Assembly: GCA_009781525.1 (NCBI GenBank)
Contig: WQXZ01000066.1
Location: 1 to 8,889 of the forward strand
DNA from: Coriobacteriia bacterium
GTDB lineage: Bacteria; Actinomycetota; Coriobacteriia; Coriobacteriales; UBA8131
Length of the DNA: 8,889 nucleotides
Direction: 5' to 3'
The position numbers and the translations under genes are program-made. Of this stretch, positions 7,020 to 8,889 are shown piece after piece. Under the pieces are notes generated by a model that was given only the letters and a program-made list of their open reading frames with translations, was not told the origin of the DNA and searched no databases. Position 1 is the first letter of the stretch, and every line of letters starts with the position of its first letter.

Positions 7020-8889
7020 CACTGACCTCTGCTAACTGGAGTTTGGTGTCTCCTTGACCGACCGATCATTATGAAACCTAAAACACTCGCAGCTATAACG
7101 ATAGCAGCAAGATAGAATCCTGTTCGATCTCCGGTTCTTGGCAGGTGATTAACCGGTCTGGAGTAGTTAGTTGAGCTCACGCCTTCGATCACTGGTCTTG
7201 GCTTGGTTTCAAGCATGAAAGGCTCGATAACCTGAGTGAAGACATCATCATAGTCCTCGTCAGTCAGAACGATATTCCTGGCTAAATGGGCTTTCACCGA
7301 ACTACTGATGGTTGTCGGTGGTAGCAAACCAACCGGGCAACTAACCAGATAGGTCGCTGGTCGAAGTCCTGTCGCATTCAGTGCTGCTTCTGCATAGAAA
7401 CAATCCTCCAGCTGAGGCGTCCAGTCGATAGCCTGCGGCTTTGCAGTCTTGGAGCACTGATTGGTTGAGAGGCTTGTATTCAAGTTGGTAAAGCCAACCT
7501 CAACGCTTCCGTACTCGTAGCGCAGCGCGGTGATGTACTCTCCATCCAGTAAAGGAAGATCTGAAACCGAAAGAACAATGCTCCGATTGGTTGGTACCTG
7601 AGCCTGCCAAAGCCGCCAGCCTGTTGATGGCCAGACTTGTGTTTGCGTTGGATTGTTTGGGTTATAGGGATTATTGCTTGATGCATTAGCATCAGAATAG
7701 CTTTGCGAAGAGTCAGTGTAGTTGGTCTGATACCAGATATTCATGTACCCATCACTGTCGCCCCAGGTCACAGGGGTATAGATTTCAACTACCCTGACCT
7801 GGCCTTGTGTCACATTTTCTAGCGGATCAACAACTGTGAACTCATCAACGCGGACATTGCTGGTAGAACGGAAATAAAGATCATAGTGGTAGTATTCAAC
7901 GCTTGTATTGTCAATCTGCAGACTATCGTCTGGCATTGTCTTAAAAGCCGCTGAGGTCAAAGTAATGGTGTTCTTATAGACTTCTACACCGATCTTGATC
8001 AGCTCATCTTCGAAAACCTGCAGCTCCGGGGTGCTATACCTGTCAATCTTTAAAAAGCGAGGCGTTCCTCCACTTTCTTCGTAGCTCATATAGAGCTCAT
8101 TTGGCCGGCTTTCGACAATCTGGTAGTAGCCGAATGAAAGCCGATCAAAGCAGACTTTGCCATCCGGATCAGTTACCAGGCTTCCGACTTCCTGCCAACC
8201 AGAATCATCAGCTGCAATCTGTGTTGTATCTGCGACGATAATTCCATTTTCAACCTTTACTGGGTACTTCAACAATGTGAATTCGGTATCACCTATCGGT
8301 TGGTGCGTATCGATATCAAGTTTCAGGACATCGATTCTGTACTCTCTGGGAATCGCGATATAAAACCCCATCCGCTGCGGTCCGCCACCATAGGCGTAGG
8401 TTGGATCGTAATTGAAAGTAGCAAAACCCCAGTAGAGGTAGTACGAACGATTATTGAAGATGATTTCATTTAGAAAGTTCATTCTGACTTCACGGGTATT
8501 GTCGCCACCAGGACACGGAGGTGTCATGCCTGGGTCTATACAGTGCACCGTGCTATTGTTAGCGAAAACAGCATCATGTTCATCATTTCCTGTCACACCA
8601 TAGAGCCAGTCATTACCAGTGTAGCCGGAGACGATTGCAACTTTATTACGTGATGCAGTGAAGCCGTTTTCAGATACATCAACCCATTCAGGCCCTCGAA
8701 AACCATATAAACCGGTAATGCTGGATAACGCATAGGGTGGCGGGTCCAGTGTTACTCGTGCAAGAATCGAAGCCGGTGGATCGCTGCTCAAAGCCAGCAG
8801 ATCGATCCCCCTCGTTGCTGCAAATGGCATAAGCATGGGCATAACTGGCTGATTAACATAGTAAAACAGGAGCTGATCGTCGTCGTCGA
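7019..8889 (-). CDS. LPXTG-anchored SpaA/CnaB-like surface protein (partial, 5' end beyond the right edge)
   Basis: Probable cell-wall-attached adhesin or pilin-like protein. The frame stays open to the right edge, so these 622 codons are the C-terminal part. The ATG at 8842 has no Shine-Dalgarno and is not taken as the start; numbering below counts from it. A region with VHCIDPGMTPPC (99-110) is followed by a CnaB/SpaA-type domain at about 169-267 (IDVLKLDIDTHQPIGDTEFTLL to GYYQIVES), with a candidate isopeptide Lys at 174 and Glu at 244. Residues about 280-545 are an all-beta-looking stretch without a domain I can name. LPRTG at 567-571, a hydrophobic helix at about 576-594 and an Arg-rich tail form a complete sortase signal. 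Six Cys are visible (101, 110, 231, 463, 481, 502), suggesting disulfides. The TGA overlaps the start of the BTAD regulator. The ligand and any polymerisation into a pilus are unknown; no sortase gene is in view. Confidence 0.85.
   Translation of the reverse strand, partial: DDDDQLLFYYVNQPVMPMLMPFAATRGIDLLALSSDPPASILARVTLDPPPYALSSITGLYGFRGPEWVDVSENGFTASRNKVAIVSGYTGNDWLYGVTGNDEHDAVFANNSTVHCIDPGMTPPCPGGDNTREVRMNFLNEIIFNNRSYYLYWGFATFNYDPTYAYGGGPQRMGFYIAIPREYRIDVLKLDIDTHQPIGDTEFTLLKYPVKVENGIIVADTTQIAADDSGWQEVGSLVTDPDGKVCFDRLSFGYYQIVESRPNELYMSYEESGGTPRFLKIDRYSTPELQVFEDELIKIGVEVYKNTITLTSAAFKTMPDDSLQIDNTSVEYYHYDLYFRSTSNVRVDEFTVVDPLENVTQGQVRVVEIYTPVTWGDSDGYMNIWYQTNYTDSSQSYSDANASSNNPYNPNNPTQTQVWPSTGWRLWQAQVPTNRSIVLSVSDLPLLDGEYITALRYEYGSVEVGFTNLNTSLSTNQCSKTAKPQAIDWTPQLEDCFYAEAALNATGLRPATYLVSCPVGLLPPTTISSSVKAHLARNIVLTDEDYDDVFTQVIEPFMLETKPRPVIEGVSSTNYSRPVNHLPRTGDRTGFYLAAIVIAASVLGFIMIGRSRRHQTPVSRGQ
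7026..7030 (-). promoter_or_regulatory. Shine-Dalgarno site deciding the start of the BTAD regulator
   Basis: AGAGG on the minus strand lies inside the end of the surface-protein gene. It is 6 bases from ATG (7019-7017) and 3 bases from GTG (7022-7020), so ATG, in the TGATG overlap, is the likelier start. Confidence 0.6.
7058..7144 (-). other. Sortase cell-wall sorting signal of the surface protein
   Basis: The LPRTG pentapeptide (7130-7144) is followed by a hydrophobic stretch (FYLAAIVIAASVLGFIMIG) and a positively charged end (RSRR). Sortase would cut between Thr and Gly and attach the protein to the cell wall. All three parts are in the right order and spacing. Confidence 0.9.
8042..8338 (-). 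other. CnaB/SpaA-type (prealbumin-like) domain within the surface protein
   Basis: The segment opens with IDVLKLDID and LIGDTEFTLL-like spacing, has a GKVCFDRLSFG turn, and closes with GYYQIVES. This follows the familiar order K-D, GAxFxL, GxxxFxxLxxGxYxxxE of Gram-positive pilin and adhesin stalk domains. Lys174 and Glu244 (numbered from the ATG at 8842) would be the candidate bond-forming Lys and catalytic Glu. Whether an isopeptide bond forms is not shown by sequence alone, because the Asn/Asp partner in the last strand is unclear. Confidence 0.7.

Noticed and set aside
5709..7021. UGA recoding suggested by the unusual RF2
   Set aside because: UGA ends both the surface-protein and regulator genes exactly where expected, and no gene here reads through an in-frame UGA.
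8506..8545. Thioester adhesion domain around VHCIDPG
   Set aside because: The Cys context is similar, but I find no downstream TQxA-type Gln motif before the CnaB-like domain begins, so the Cys-Gln bond partner is missing.
8840..8842. ATG at 8842 as the start of the surface protein
   Set aside because: The frame remains open to the window edge, no Shine-Dalgarno precedes it, and there is no signal peptide after it, which an LPXTG protein must have.

Overview
The window is an ordinary-looking bacterial chromosome segment of roughly 50% GC in which every convincing gene lies on the minus strand, so it reads biologically from right to left. The release factor 2 (RF2) sequence resembles actinobacterial RF2 in its C-terminal half. 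A BTAD-type regulator sits beside an LPXTG-anchored SpaA-like surface protein, and transketolase is encoded as two subunits. Together these point to a Gram-positive member of the Actinomycetota. The moderate GC and the style of the surface protein make Coriobacteriia my best guess, but this is inference from memory of the families, not a search result.

Right part (5709-8889): the C-terminal 622 codons of a sortase-anchored surface protein, whose start lies beyond the right edge, followed with a TGATG stop/start overlap by a BTAD/SARP-like transcriptional regulator with a roughly 185-residue N-terminal region I do not recognise. The overlap suggests the two are translated from one mRNA.

Middle (5505-5708): a 204-bp gap without a convincing gene. 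It holds a perfect 9-bp inverted repeat enclosing a second, shorter one, just upstream of secA.

Left part (1-5504): a tightly packed secA - prfB - transketolase N-subunit - transketolase C-subunit run. secA overlaps prfB by one base (TAATG), and prfB is 15 bp from the transketolase N-subunit, which starts with TTG behind a strong Shine-Dalgarno sequence. A 113-bp gap separates the two transketolase subunits, and the C-subunit runs off the left edge. These are housekeeping functions: protein export, translation termination and the pentose phosphate pathway.

The most notable detail is in RF2. Its stop-codon-reading tripeptide is Ser-Pro-Thr, not the canonical Ser-Pro-Phe, which makes it part RF2-like and part RF1-like. 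It also lacks the programmed +1 frameshift site found in many prfB genes. I found no RNA gene, CRISPR array, insertion sequence or prophage in the window.
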